A stretch of DNA of 64,000 nt from Phyto melanocephala (Eukaryota; Arthropoda; Insecta; Diptera; Rhinophoridae), in assembly GCA_941918925.1 (NCBI GenBank), contig OW799233.1, positions 139,378,223 to 139,442,222 on the forward strand. Reading direction: 5' to 3'. A model generated the notes under the pieces. The model was given only the letters and a program-made list of their open reading frames with translations. It was not told where the DNA came from and made no database searches. This document shows, piece after piece, positions 36,370 to 48,552 of the stretch. Numbering within the stretch: the stretch's first letter is position 1; each line of letters begins with the position of its first letter. The position numbers and the translations under genes were made by a program.

Positions 36370-36975
36370 AACAAGTAAGAGTGCTATATTTGGCTGTGCA
36401 AAATCTTATATACCCTTCACAACGTGTAGTCATGCAATAACAATTGTTTGTATCATCATTCATATCATTAATATGAAATAAGAACTTACATACATATATG
36501 TTTCATTATCATTATAATCACTTTGTCCTCTTAAAAACATCCCATTGTAAAATTATAAATTGAGTTTACGTATGTATGTTTCAAAAAAAAATTAAAAAAA
36601 AATAAAAACAAAAATACTGAATAAAAAAAAAATCAAATATAGAAATAAAAAAATGTTTGTTTTAACTGGGATTCGAACCTACATTTGTTCATCCAGTTTT
36701 TATTAGTGTGAAAAAACGAGGTGGGATAGATTTTTTCATAAAATCTCAGTAGTTTATAAAGCGATTTTTCTAATATTTTGGTACCTTACACGGGCCTTAA
36801 AACTGACTGGGGACTTCAAAAGTTCAACATGCACAAGGACAGACGAACGGACTGACAGTGCTTAATTGATAAGCTTTCAGAACTATATACTTTCTGGGGT
36901 CGGAAAATAATTTTTAGAAATTTCACACGGATTGACAAACCTATATATACCCTTGCATCCACTGTGAAGGGTATA
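36370..36975 (-). mobile_element. INE-1-like element, CTTCAC subfamily, complete length
   Basis: The forward strand begins AACAAGTAAGAGTGCTATAT with a decayed hairpin TTTGGCTGTGCAAAA, and ends with CTTGCATCCACTGTGAAGGG then TATA, so the element runs on the reverse strand. Internally at about 36667-36680 the reverse strand reads GGTTCGAATCCCAG, a sequence like a polymerase III B box. It is about 606 bp and non-coding. Confidence 0.75.
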
Positions 36976-38147
36976 CAACTTAATATGCAAAAGCTTTTCA
37001 TTTTGCGGTTTCGAAGAAGAATAATTGACACCCCCAGGCAATAATTTTTACCTAGATAGAAATGCATCATATGATGCTAATTTATAAATTCATAAACTGT
37101 TGGGGGTTAAAAATAATAAGAAACTTATAGACTTAACATTTGACTATTAATGAAAATTGACCTTCAGTTTTGTTTCTTGTTGTTAAATAGGGTTCCAAAA
37201 TAGTTATTATATCGACAACTGTGATGTAAAGAATTATAAGGAGCCATATGCTCCTTATAAAAACGAGGGGAACTTACAATATTTTTGTAAGAAAGTTTAT
37301 AATTTTATCGAATAAATATAATCAAAATTTTTAAACTGTATGCATTTTTTTAAATTACGCGCTTTATTCTCCGTTTAGGTGACTTCTAAATTTTAAAAGT
37401 TGACAATGCTGACAGCCATGATAGTCATGAGTGTTGCTGTGTTTGTCTGAACAAAATACAAAAATTTCAAATCAGTATCATAGAGAATCATTTCATATCA
37501 AATCTGTAATGAGCCTCAGCAAAAAAAGAAAACAAATATGGAAAATAAAAAAATAAAACAAGAACTACAAAAATTTTTTAAGAAAATATTAAACGAACCA
37601 TGCAAAGAAATTGGAAAGTATATTTTCTGTATGTTTCAAAACTATATATAAACATGCATTAATATATACTTAAATCAAACGCATACAAATACACAAATAA
37701 ATTCCTTGGAAAAGTCATATCAAAAATTAAGAGCAAAATATCTTAAGCACTAAAAAAATAAATAAAAAATAAAAAAAAAGATATTTGCTACTATTGCTGA
37801 TATTGCTTTTAAGGATTTAAGATTTTTTCGTTTATTTTTTGATTTTTTTTTTGCGTGTACAATCAATGTTAATACAAATTCAAAGCAAAGGAGGGAGTAA
37901 AGGCAACACTGCTTTACCTATACTCCCTTTATAACATTTTTTTTGTTGAAAAAGAATTCAAGCATAAACGGAAATACGAGGCTGATGATTCCATTTCCGA
38001 GTGGTTAGTAATGCGAAAGACAACAAAAGTTACCGGCATATATTATCACAACAACAAGAAAACATCTAAACATTTCAAACAATTATTATGTATGTACAGT
38101 TATGTGCAATTAAAAGCCTCTAACATTTATAAGATAAAATTTTAGAT
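36976..38147. other. AT-rich DNA with an imperfect hairpin
   Basis: The GGAGGGAGTAAAGG / CTTTACCTATACTCCCTTTA pair at about 37890-37934 forms an imperfect hairpin. Otherwise only poly-A and AT-rich sequence was seen. Confidence 0.4.
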
Positions 38148-38757
38148 GGTGGGAGGTAAACTACACCAAATTAGATTTTTTTAAATAAATACTTTTTTTC
38201 TATCGTATCGTAATTCTAATAAGTCCTACTAATATCATTTGTAAACACCAAGTCCAAGTGACTCAGGGGTATAGAATTCCAAGTAAAGCTAATGTTCTTT
38301 ACAATAGAATTTTTAGGCTATAAAGCAAAAGTGTTTAGATGTAAACATCAAGAAATGTACTTAGTGTTGTTTACTTCTATACCAGTTAGTTAAATGATAG
38401 AATATTAGTAGTTAAAACCACTGCACCAAGTTCACAGGCAAAAAATTCTATAATTCCGATTTTAATGTTTTTTTTAATTACACGTATTTCTTTTGTTGTT
38501 GTGGCCAAGCTAGGTCAAAGCATTCATGTAAGCCTTATATTCTTTTTGGGAAATAGCAGACTTTTTCTTCTTTAACATGGTGCTGCACATAGCAGGGTAT
38601 TGAACAGTATCTATATCATCATGGCAGGTAAGAACAAAAAAATTCGGTAGGTCACAGTAATTTTATATAACATAATCTCATTAAGGATAGCATCGACATA
38701 AGAACAATTATAAAATTATATAAAACTTTCCAAAATGAGATTTGGCGCAGTTTATCT
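38148..38757. mobile_element. Possible DNA transposon with decayed inverted ends
   Basis: The left end GGTGGGAGGTAAACTACACC then AAATTAGATTT pairs with the reverse complement of 38728-38757, which reads GGTGTGAGATAAACTGCGCC then AAATCTCATTT. A third, partial inverted arm occurs at 38857-38885 (TTGGTG...TTTACCTCACCCC). No transposase remnant and no convincing target duplication was found. The family is unknown. Confidence 0.45.
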
Positions 38758-38885
38758 CACACCTACAGAGTTAATCCATTAAAAACGGTTCATATACCGC
38801 TCGTACGATTTTGATGAAACTTTCAGAATTTTACCTGGAGGTACATATAATTTGCTTGGTGTAAAAAAAAATTTACCTCACCCCT

Positions 38886-39990
38886 TTCCTGAGATAGGAC
38901 ATGGGTATTTAAATACCTAATCGTCTTTATATATTTTATACATTCAAAATCACTTCATAGCCCCATATTATACTCAGGACTTTGGCAATTTGAATAAACT
39001 CCCTTCAATAACAAAATTCTACTTACTTTGGAGGTTGGCGAGAAACTTAGCGTATAATATTAATTTCTGTTGACTTATTAAATTTAAAAATTGTAACATC
39101 ACAAGAAGAATTGAAATATGTGTAGTATTTTCTTATAATAAATTCTTCCCTATAATGCAATTGAATTGCACGCTACTGTGTATTTAAACTTTTATTAGTA
39201 TGAGTACGTGTTTTTTCAGCTGAAAGGTAAAGCCAGAAGGTATACTGTAACAGTTGTGTATATGAAAAAAGCAAAGAATATTTTTTAGCATTGAAAAGAA
39301 AAAATCCCTGTGATTTGAGTTTAAAATTCATTGAAATTCTTAAGATTTTTTCTCATATAATTTTGTGTGTAACAAAAACGCAAAGGCACATGTGTCGTCA
39401 ACCAAAAATAATCCTTAGGAAAAACCATAATTCGGCTAATAATGTAACCTTAAAAAAAATAAAAATAAAGAATTAAAGGCTGAGATCTAAAAGGCACATA
39501 TTGTTTTAAACATTATTTTAAATCGAAAAATAATTGTTTCAATTTATATTATTTTGTATTAGTATATTTTAGCTTGTGAGAAAAGAAAAAAAAAATCCAA
39601 TTGCTTTGCTTTTTAATTGAGTACCTTCTTATGTAATTGAATTTTGACAAAACTAAATATTGAAAGCTTTTAAATGTAATGTTATAATGATTTCTTAAAG
39701 ACTTTCTTTACTATATTATTTAACTGTTCTCTGCATTAAATTCCTTATTATCAAAAAAAAACATATTTTAAATATCATTTATAAAAAGGAAATAATAAAT
39801 AAGCAAAGTTTTTTTTTTATTCCTAGACATAATATAGTATTTGCATGGTGCTTTAATTAAACATAATAATGATACAGGTTGGTCAAATTAAAACACAACA
39901 GGTTGATTCCAAGTAATACAAAAAGCTTGCAGAAAATTTTCTTATAATTTTTTTTTATGATAGAAGGATCTATGACAAAATATCTCATCT
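38886..39990. other. AT-rich non-coding DNA, nothing recognised
   Basis: No supported feature; the frame 39291-39476 has no domain. Confidence 0.4.
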
Positions 39991-39999
39991 TTGGCTATA

Positions 40000-40850
40000 G
40001 AATCGCTCATTACTTGTTGATGTACACATTTTCTTTTTAATGTCCTTAAAGAAATAAGCCCAACGGTGTCCAATCACATTACGGTGATTTAGTTTTTAAG
40101 TTTTCGTGCAAAAAAGTTATTGTTTCATTGGCAAGTGGCCAAGTGGCACCATTGCGATGGAACACCACATCCAGGTTCAAGTCCACATCTTAAATTTTTA
40201 GACACAAGAAATTCGTTATGATCTGGCGGTAACTAACACCTTTTAGGGTGTTCCGATCTCATTTTCGAAGAAGTATGGCCCGATTATGACGAGAACCCAT
40301 AAAGCGTACAAAACAGTCACTCTTTTCGGATAGAGAATTACTCATGGATTTTTATTTGCCCAGATGCAGCAATTCTTTTTGTTAACGAATTTACTGAGAT
40401 AAAAGTGTGAGTCGCCGTTGAAGATGATTTATTTTGTAATCATGCCCGTTCAACCAACCATTCGCCGTTTTAACGACGCTTCAAATGATCAGTTGGCTAT
40501 AGCGCTTGAGTAAATTAAGCCTTGTTAGCGTGTAAATTCAAATTTTTATTCAAAATTCACATCAGTGATGTTGTTGTTGGGCACTATGCCAAATACACCG
40601 CTCTTCTGCTACACTATACGAACAACAGCAATGTTTTCTGCAAAACGAACAGGGCGAGCATATGCAGGTGGTTTTGCATTTCCTACAAATATTATATTCG
40701 ATTATGCTGACCAAAAAAGTCAGGAATTGAACGAAATGCATTTTGATTTAAACATCAACAACAAATTCAACAACCGCACTGATAATTGTGTACCTCTTCA
40801 TTGTGGAATGTTTCAAATACTCAAACACATATCAAATTAAGTTCAGCAAA
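40000..40850 (-). pseudogene. Mariner-like transposase relic, nearly full length
   Basis: Read downward from about 40840, mixed frames give NQNAFRSIPDFFGQHNRI (helix-turn-helix), FVLQKTLLLFV, then LNLHANKA*FTQAL*PTDHL with KRR, EWLVER, and a ruined first catalytic block near 40400. Next come VVFHRNGATWPLANETITFL with HENL, CDWTPLGLFL (third acidic region) and KENVY. The expected QQDGATCH has become HRNGATWP, so the second catalytic aspartate is asparagine. Stops and frameshifts are numerous. The N-terminal words match the short mariner derivatives nested in the INE-like copies, so this may be an older, longer relative. Confidence 0.8.
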
Positions 40851-40859
40851 TCTTGACGT

Positions 40860-42480
40860 TAAGGTTTGAATCACAATTATCATCGTTCATTATAGTTTAT
40901 CCAACGATATGATTTAACAGCAATATATGATTTAACAACGATGTACGTTACTTTTTAATTTTTACTACCGAAATTAGGTTTATTGCTAAAGTATATCTAT
41001 TTTCACTGGGCGGAGAACACAAGTGTTTTTTTTATAAAATTTAATCTTTTTTTTTAACTTTTTTGCTTTTTTTGGAATATCTCACCCACAAACTGTTATC
41101 AGGTAAAATTATTTTAAATTCTCTTTGTTTCTGCAAAAATAAATATTCAAAGAAAATCAAACAATTTTGACAGCTTATTGCGGCAATATTTGCTTGAGCA
41201 ATCGACAAAACAATAAATGCGCAATAAATTGCTACATATGGCTACTTGCAGTCTACACTTTGCAATTTCTATGAACGTAATTAAATTTTACAATTGCGGC
41301 AATAAGCATTGCTACGTGTAGACTCGGGGTTATGTAGCGAATAATTACCGAACGCAACATCATATTTAGATTATATGTATATAAGGCTATAAACGCACAC
41401 TTACGTTTTAGCTGAAGACGTTGAAAATGAAAAAAAAAACTTGTTTACATTTGCAACATTTTGCATCTGCTAAAATAATTTTTTTCACTTGCTTACGCGA
41501 ATGAAAATTAGATAAAAATAGAATAGAATTTAAAAATTCTGCAGTAATTTGTTTAATTATTATTGTCCTTGCAGATTATGTTAAAATTTTTCTAGAGAAT
41601 GACGACGATGAAGAAATCTTATTTTATGATATATATTTCAAGTCCGCTCATTGAATATATTTTTTTTTTTCCACTTGTAATTGATGTATTACAGCTTTAC
41701 TCTTTTTTCTACTGAAGACACAAAAATAATCGAAAGATGTTGAGTGGAACAAAATTAATTAGGAACATCTTTTAAAGATGTAGAAAAAGTTGACACACAA
41801 GTATGTACAGCTCATATGGAAAGAGGTTAATATATTGTCGATTTGATAAAAAAATGTGCTCATGTAGAAAATCGTATTTAATTTTTCAACGTTGCCGGAT
41901 TTTTTCTCTTTTTTTTGTAATCAAGAATTTCCGAGGAGACATCCTACCAAAATATTTACACATACGTACTGAAACGAATTCGGGTAGTGGTACAAGATAA
42001 GTTAAACAAGTCAACAAAATTTTTTTCATGTATTTTTTAATTTTTTGATTAATATACTTTATGAATTTTTGTAATAGAAAAATTACATTAAAAATTTGAG
42101 GGTTAAAAATAGTGAAAAAAAAAGATAAATACATTCATACATTCATATGTCAACAATGGTATAATTTTGGTTTGACTACAACTTTTGCCGCAACTTGACA
42201 GCTTTGTTTCGTGACATTCATGTCAAAGTAAAATATTGGTAAGAGAAAAGCAATAAATTTTATTTTTTTTTCTATATTGCGTTGCGAAAAACTTTTAAAG
42301 CATAATACTGCACTTTGTAACATCTATTTTGTTGCTGTATTTGTTGATATGAAATAAATAAATTAAATGCTTCAAAATTTTTTACAAATTGAACTAACTA
42401 CATATGGATTCATCACATAGCCTACATTAATACATACATAAAATGTTTGTATGAACATTAAAATAAATCTTTAAAGCCTA
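40860..42480. other. AT-rich non-coding DNA
   Basis: An inverted pair CAGTCTACAC (41249) and GTGTAGACT (41316) within a TTGCGGCAATA-rich segment (41176-41345) could be a small foldback element. The overlapping frames 41803-42134 on both strands have no domain. Confidence 0.4.
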
Positions 42481-42500
42481 ATTCTAGACACTAAGATAAC

Positions 42501-42554
42501 ATTGTGAAGGGTATATAAGATTCGGCACGGCCGAATATAGCGCTCTTACTTGCT
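42501..42554 (+). mobile_element. INE-1-like 3' terminal fragment
   Basis: GTGAAGGGTATATAAG, the hairpin ATTCGGCACGGCCGAAT (42520-42536), ATAGCGCTCTTACTTGCTT. Only the last ~55 bp of an element of the CTTCAC subfamily is present. Confidence 0.8.
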
Positions 42555-42560
42555 TAATAT

Positions 42561-42965
42561 CCCGGGATCCCGCAGCAAAACAAATAAAAAGTAAATTTGT
42601 TTTTAATTAAAAAAAAACTTTTTACTAAAAAGCATAAAATAGTTTATGATGTAAGAGAAACACTTGAAAACTATAAAAATCAATAAAGAAATTTGAACTT
42701 AAAATATAAATTGAGTAAAAATATTTTTTATTGAAAAAAATATTATTGTCTAGATATGAGATCAAATATGAGCACAAAAAACAAAAATACAGGAACTTCA
42801 GCTATGAGATCAAAAATAAAATCATTACAATTCAATTTCAATATAAATAATATAAACATCTGCTTTCGAATCGTAGCCATCTTTTTCTTCATTCCCGGGA
42901 TCCCGAAAAATAATCTCGGGAAATCGGGAAGATTAAATAGCTCAAATTCCCGGGAAATAACCCAA
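42561..42965. repeat. Segment bounded by CCCGGGATCCCG repeats
   Basis: The 12-mer CCCGGGATCCCG occurs at 42561-42572 and 42894-42905 in the same orientation, the second followed by TCGGGAAATCGGGAA and TTCCCGGGAAATAA. Such GC palindromes stand out in this AT-rich sequence. The segment sits between an INE 3' end on the left and copy E on the right. The 80-codon frame 42756-42998 over it has no recognisable domain. Confidence 0.45.
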
Positions 42966-42974
42966 TTTATAGCA

Positions 42975-44698
42975 CAAAATATATTTGTTTGTTATTAACA
43001 GTAATCGCTATACAATTATCTCTTTATACTAAAATATGTACCACTTTCTTTTTATATCTTCGATATGCTAGTAAAATGTTTTCGTAAATTTAGTCTTTCA
43101 ATGAAAGTGGGCGTTAAAGTAGGTGTGTTGAAGTTGTTTCTACTAATGAATGCAACTTAGATGTTTCACTACAGTCCTTTATTATTCAAAAACCTTTATT
43201 CATAGACGAATTATATGAATTTTAGATAAACCGTTATAAGGCAGGTAGGCGTTAAAGTGGGCGTACCACCTAAATTTTCTAGAGTAACAATAATATTGAC
43301 TAGAAATTTTGTCGGTTTTATGAGCATTTAAATTTCATTAACACTAGACAACGTGAAAAGTGGCCGTATTAGTACGCGTGTCGAAGTTGTTGTAGCCTTT
43401 CAATGAAAGTTGGCGTTAAAGAAAGCATGTTGAAGTTGTTTCAACTAATAAATGCAACTTAAATGTTTCAATATAGTCCTTTATTATTTCAAAATCTTTA
43501 TTCATAGAGAAATTATATGAATTTGAGATAAACCTTGTGAGGTAGGCGTTAAAGTGGGCGTATTAATTTTCCGGCATAATAATGACATTGAATAGTAGGA
43601 TATCTGTTGTAAATTTCATCATCATACCTCCAATTTTGTCGGTTTTATGAGCTTTTAAATTTTATTAACACTAGATAACGTGAAAAGTGGTGGTAATAGT
43701 AGGCGTGACGAAGCTGTTGTGGCCTTTCAATGAAAGTGGGCGTTAAAGAAGGCGTGTTTAAGTTGTTTCTACTAATAAATGCAACTAAGATGTTTCAATA
43801 TAGTCCTTTATTATTCCAAAATCTTTATTCATAGATAAATTATATGAATTTGAGATAAACCGTTCCATGGGAGGTAGGCGCTAAAGTGGGCGTGTCACCT
43901 AAATTTTCCGGCATAACAATGACATTGACTAGAAGGATATCTGTAGCAAATTTCATTATCGTAGATCTTATTTTGTCGGTTTTATGAGCTTTTAAATTTT
44001 ACTAACAGTGGATTACGTGAAAAGTGGGCGTAATAGTAGGCGTGTCTAAATTATTTTTGTTAATGAACGGATGTTTCAATGTAGTCCTTTATTATTATAA
44101 AATCTTTATTCGTACAGAAATTATATGAATTTAAGTTTAGACGTTATATGGGAGGTTGGCGTAAAAGTGAGCGTGTCACATTCATTATCCGTTAGAACAA
44201 AGGATTAGACCAAAAAGCCATGTGTGCAAAATTTCAGAGTCGTACATCCAATTTTGTTGCTTTTATGACGTTTTTGTTTTTAAATATACCGAAAAATACA
44301 CTGTGCGGTATAAATTTTCGTACATTTTGATCGATTACTCCTCTCCTAATGCATAGATTTAGGTAATTTTCGGGGAGAAATATTTTTTTCGTGTTCGAAG
44401 GACACGGTGTTTTCGACCTACTCTTGCTTTACGAGCTATAACTCTCTCTTTCCAATAACAAACAAACCTTGTCTATAAGAAAGATTCTGGCAAAATTTGA
44501 GCCCCCTAGCTTTTTCGGTGCGACCTCTATCGTGCTTTCAACAGACGGACAGACGGACGGACATAGCTAGATCGTCATCAAATCAAACCCTGATTCAGAA
44601 TATATATACTTTATGGGGTCTAAAATGGATATTTCGATGTGTTACAAAGGGAATGACAAAATGAATATATCCCCACCATTTTTTTGGTGGCGGGTATA
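42975..44698 (-). mobile_element. INE-1-like element, copy E, no mariner insert
   Basis: The reverse strand starts with TATACCCGCCACCA and its foldback (44663-44698), a GTCCGTCCGTCTGTCC tract and an array with GGGCG blocks on the forward strand at about 43258, 43555, 43890 and 44170. The 3' hairpin is missing; homology stops near 42975. Where copies A, B and F carry the mariner derivative, this copy reads TTCTTTTTATATCTTCGAT (about 43046-43064) without interruption. Confidence 0.85.
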
Positions 44699-45240
44699 AA
44701 AAACAACTTGTATATTTTTTGTTTTGGTGCACAGAGCAAAAAACCTTGTTTATTCTATTATTTCTTAGATCTACAAATAGTTTAACAGTTCAGAAGTTTT
44801 ATTCATTAAAAACAAAAAAAATGTAAAATAAGAAAAAAGAATAAAGAAAAATTGTACTTGTGTAACAAACGTAATGCATCTTCTCTTATCTAAAAATAAA
44901 ATGTTATTTTTATAAATATTTTTACGTATGGAAATTTCTTCCTTCACTTTTCAGTAATTTTCCTTCCATCAATGAGTCTCGCGCTACAACCGGCTGAAAT
45001 CGGCAACATTCCCTTCAGATTGAGGTTCTCTACAGCATCTAAATGTGTAACATATTTGCACACTACATGTATCTACCTGCATACTCCATTCACAACCTAC
45101 AGATTTCAACATTCTTTATCTGCATCCTCCTTGAGTGATATTCCCTTAAATAAAACCCATTCCAAAAGACCTTTGTCCGTATTATTTCATAACCCAGAGA
45201 AATTGGGTTCTTGACTGCAGAATATTTTTGTACATTCCGT
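44699..45240. other. AT-rich DNA grading into LINE-derived sequence
   Basis: The part from about 44950 is richer in GC and joins the LINE remnant downstream, but neither strand gives a motif I can name. The 80-codon forward frame 44972-45214 runs antisense to the LINE. Confidence 0.4.
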
Positions 45241-45253
45241 CCTTGCGGGAACG

Positions 45254-45496
45254 TCAGGCAGCTTTATTCGTTCGGCGCACGCATTTTATAACCGACTGGT
45301 TATTAAAAGCAATGAGGGTTTCTTCTCCTGCACTCGACATTTCATGCAGTAAACCAATCATATCTACCTGATAGACGAACAAGTACTTCCCCAGACACAA
45401 GGCGCAGGAAACTTCCAACTTAAGTGAGAATACACTAGAACCTGCCCTCCCGTCCATAAAATACCCATCAGTAAAGATACTGATGTAATTCTGCAA
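45254..45496 (-). pseudogene. Non-LTR retrotransposon RNase H remnant 1
   Basis: The 80-codon reverse frame starts NYISIFTDGYFMDGRAGSSV and continues with FSLKLEVSCALCLGKYLFVY then QVDM and IAFNNQSVIKCV. In LINE RNase H domains the order is xIFTDGSKMxGxxGxGVYS, then SxxLxxxxSVFQAE, then the SDSQAAIKA block. The first catalytic aspartate (FTDG) survives, the glutamate (QAE) reads QVD, and the SDSQ aspartate is changed (FNNQ). The domain ends within the conserved region and is not followed by a gene. Confidence 0.75.
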
Positions 45497-45569
45497 GCAC
45501 TCATTTTAAATGGATCCATCCGCTATGGCTTTCTCGAAAAAGTGTCTGAAAATCAGGCCGTTGGCCCCC

Positions 45570-45697
45570 AATGAAATATAAGCCTGAAAACTCCAACATT
45601 TATCCGGCAGGCGGAATGAGAGTTCTATCCCTTGTTCACCAAAAAAAGACCAAACTCAATATTACTCCTTAGAACTGTCCGTATATATACTGAAGTC
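45570..45697 (-). pseudogene. Non-LTR retrotransposon RNase H remnant 2
   Basis: The reverse strand from 45697 reads DFSIYTDSSKE, two in-frame stops close together, then VWSFFGEQGIELSFRLPDKC and WSFQAYIS. This is the same RNase H segment as remnant 1 (YTDSSK, RLPDKCxxFQAxI), so two copies of the domain start lie within 450 bp in the same orientation. It is short and broken. Confidence 0.65.
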
Positions 45698-45734
45698 AAA
45701 GCTTTAAACAAGGTCACCCCATTTTCCGCTCGTT

Positions 45735-47835
45735 CCTGGAGGAGTAAAAAGGAGTCTCGCATGCATAAATACTATTCTATTAAAAATTGCTTTCGGATAT
45801 AGATACGGCGTACTACAGCATTTATATTTTTTTACCAAAAATAAATGTAGTCTTCGGATACCATTTCTCGAGATATATAATCAAATAATCATCTTCAGCG
45901 ATAAAGCCTATTTCTGGAAGAATGGATACGCCAAGCATAATTTTCGAGTTTCGAGTAACAATAATTCATAAAAGATTCAAGATCGACTTGTGCATCCAAT
46001 AATCAAAGATAAAATAACATATGCTATCGGTAAAATTTACCTTGTTTTATGTGCCAGGGTCACAGGAAGACTTGAAATTTTAAACGGTTTTACACGATGT
46101 CTATAAAAGCTTTAATATGCCTTTTAAATTAACAAAAAAACTCAATAATATTCCTGATACTTGGTTAAGTTAAAATAATTAAGATATGGAAAGTTTAATC
46201 ACACCCCAATTACTAGACCATATTTTTTCGGCTGGCTTTTTCATACACAATTCTTTTTAATCATATCATCGAAATCGCCGTTGTTATCAATTAAAAACGT
46301 TTCTAATACATACAATTGTGGAATGCTAAAAAATATAAATTCTTTTATTAAGAAAACAATACTTTTGACAAAACAAAAAAAGAAATAAATAAAAATCACG
46401 GGAATTTTTTAAATTGTTTAAAAATTTCTCAAAGTAAAAAAAGCTCATTTCCAAGTTACATATCAATTTTTGTGATGCGACACATATATATGAAATCATC
46501 ACATTTGTTAGAAATAGTTACACGTTTGTGTGCGTAAACTAATACCAAAATGATTATCACACCCATACATAGACATACCATAACATATTTTATAGTTGAT
46601 GTTACTTTGTGCGTGCGTATTTTGGTATGAATTAAAACAACAACTGATGTCATGACATATTGATTTGATGGCGTGCAAAGTATTCTCTAATACCAATGGT
46701 TGGGTTAATTAGTGAATGGAATTTGTAACACAATTATAATCAGGAATTTGCATTCTGACTTTGTGTAATGTAAATCACTGATGAGTGATGAAATGAAACC
46801 AGGCTTTTACAGTGTAGTTTAAAATAGCAAAATAAATTTGTAAATGTAAAATATAATTGATGTATGAATTTTGTATAAATTATGCTTTATATTGACTTTA
46901 AATTTCTTTAAGTATTACTTTTAAATACATACAAATTGAATGAAACTATTTCATTAGAAACAAAAAAAAGAAAAAAAGTAGGAATTTCCAAATTTCAAAT
47001 TTAAATACCATTAGATCAAAAGACATTCCATATAATTATTCGTTTTTTTCTAAAATCACAACACAGCAATTTAGTATTTTGTGAAACAATTGCTTTTAGT
47101 GTTTGATAAAGCACTTAGAACATCGTTCGCATTATGGCCAAAGGCCATAAAATTTAATACCAAACATCCTTTTGAATGGCACTCAAATAACGCAGACATA
47201 GGCACACACACAAAGGCATACATACATACATATATATGTAAGTAACGTATAAGCTAGAAAAAAGAAAAACTTAAAGGAATTGTTCAACGTGTATGTATTC
47301 GATACAAATACTTATTTGTAAGTAGGTTCGTGTAGATATATTTACAATATTATCTTATAAATAGAATTCTTTAGGTTTTATACGCCTAAATCGAATCACT
47401 ATCCAAACTTTGAAAATGTATCAGTTCTAAACATTGAACATAATTACAAACGTAGATATATGTTAGAAATGCTACAGATAATAAATATTCCAGGAACACA
47501 AAGAATTCACTTTAAGGCAGACACAGATAATGTTGGAAAGAACTATAGGCATTTAATACACAAAAAATAACATTTCCATAAGCTTTAAATTTGGTAATAA
47601 ATATTTTGTGTTAATTTTTGGTTATGTTACATTTTTAATCTCAAGCTCAATAGAAGAAACTGTTTATTTTTTGAAATGTTTATAAAATATTTTTATGTTA
47701 AAAAATTATATAAAAATTTTGTAATTACACACAATTTCTTTCCTGAAGATGCTACACAAAGGAGTAGCGAAATATTGAATAATAAATAAATCAACAAATA
47801 TTTATAAAGACCTCGAGCTTGAAAAATCAATTAAA
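45735..47835. other. AT-rich non-coding DNA
   Basis: Nothing definite. The phrase giving FTLFYVPGSQED at about 46040 vaguely recalls the RNase H tail but is on the opposite strand and too short. Microsatellite-like ACATACAT words occur near 47215-47235. Confidence 0.4.
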
Positions 47836-47849
47836 AAAATTTTATTTTA

Positions 47850-48498
47850 TAAAATAAAGGTCAAATAAGAGCAATAAGGATTAAAAATAATATTTTATTG
47901 ATTTTTATTGTACTGCAAGTTGGTATACAATATTTTTGGTTTATCCATTTGATGTAAAAATAAACAAGTTTTTTGTGTTCCCACTCTGGAGCATGCGACG
48001 TACAACTGGCCATGTGAAAAGTATGGATTTTCCAAATTCCAATATGTGTATGCAAAGTTTCAGAAAAATCGGTGAAGTTCAAGTAGCTGAAAAAGATAAA
48101 TTTTTTTATGGGCGTGGCACTGCCCACTTTCTTACCACGAAATTGTAAAGTCATAACAGCTCAATATGTGTGCCAAGTTTTAGAAAAATCGGTCCAGTGC
48201 AAGTACCTCAAAATTAGAACTTTTTTATGAGCGTGGCACTGCCCACTTTTCTAATCACGAAATCATATAGTCATGACAGCTCAATATGTGTGCAAGGTTT
48301 CAGAAAAATTGGTCAAGTACAAGTAGCTAAAAATTATAACTAATTTTTTATGGGCGTGGCCTCGCCCACTTTTTGCCACCCATAAACACTCCCTGGAATG
48401 TGTACAACAACTTGCCCAAGTTTGAGTCCGATCGGATTTACAGTTTCGGAGTCTATAGCTAACACACACACATAGAGTTTCACTTTTATATATATAGA
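47850..48498 (-). mobile_element. Helitron fragment, 5' end plus tandem array plus helicase tail
   Basis: The reverse strand starts A|TCTATATATATAAAAGTGAA at 48498, the same 5' end as the Helitron at 50836. Three ~120-bp units with GTGGCACTGCCCAC words (about 48113, 48233, 48355) follow. From about 48032 down it codes in mixed frames for ENPYFSHGQLYVACSRVGTQ and DKPKILYTNLQYNKNQ, the C-terminal end of a Helitron helicase. No CTAG end was found, so the 3' terminus is lost. The 97-codon frame here is out of frame with the helicase reading. Confidence 0.75.
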
Positions 48499-48509
48499 TA
48501 GATAGATAA

Positions 48510-48552
<43 letters not shown>

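Noticed and set aside
36660..36690. tRNA gene suggested by GGTTCGAATCCC on the reverse strand
   Set aside because: No acceptor, D or anticodon stem could be folded around it; only a B-box-like word is present.
46030..46080. LINE RNase H tail from a forward FTLFYVPGSQED reading
   Set aside because: Too short, on the opposite strand to the nearby LINE remnants, and lacks the WVPGH and GNE core.
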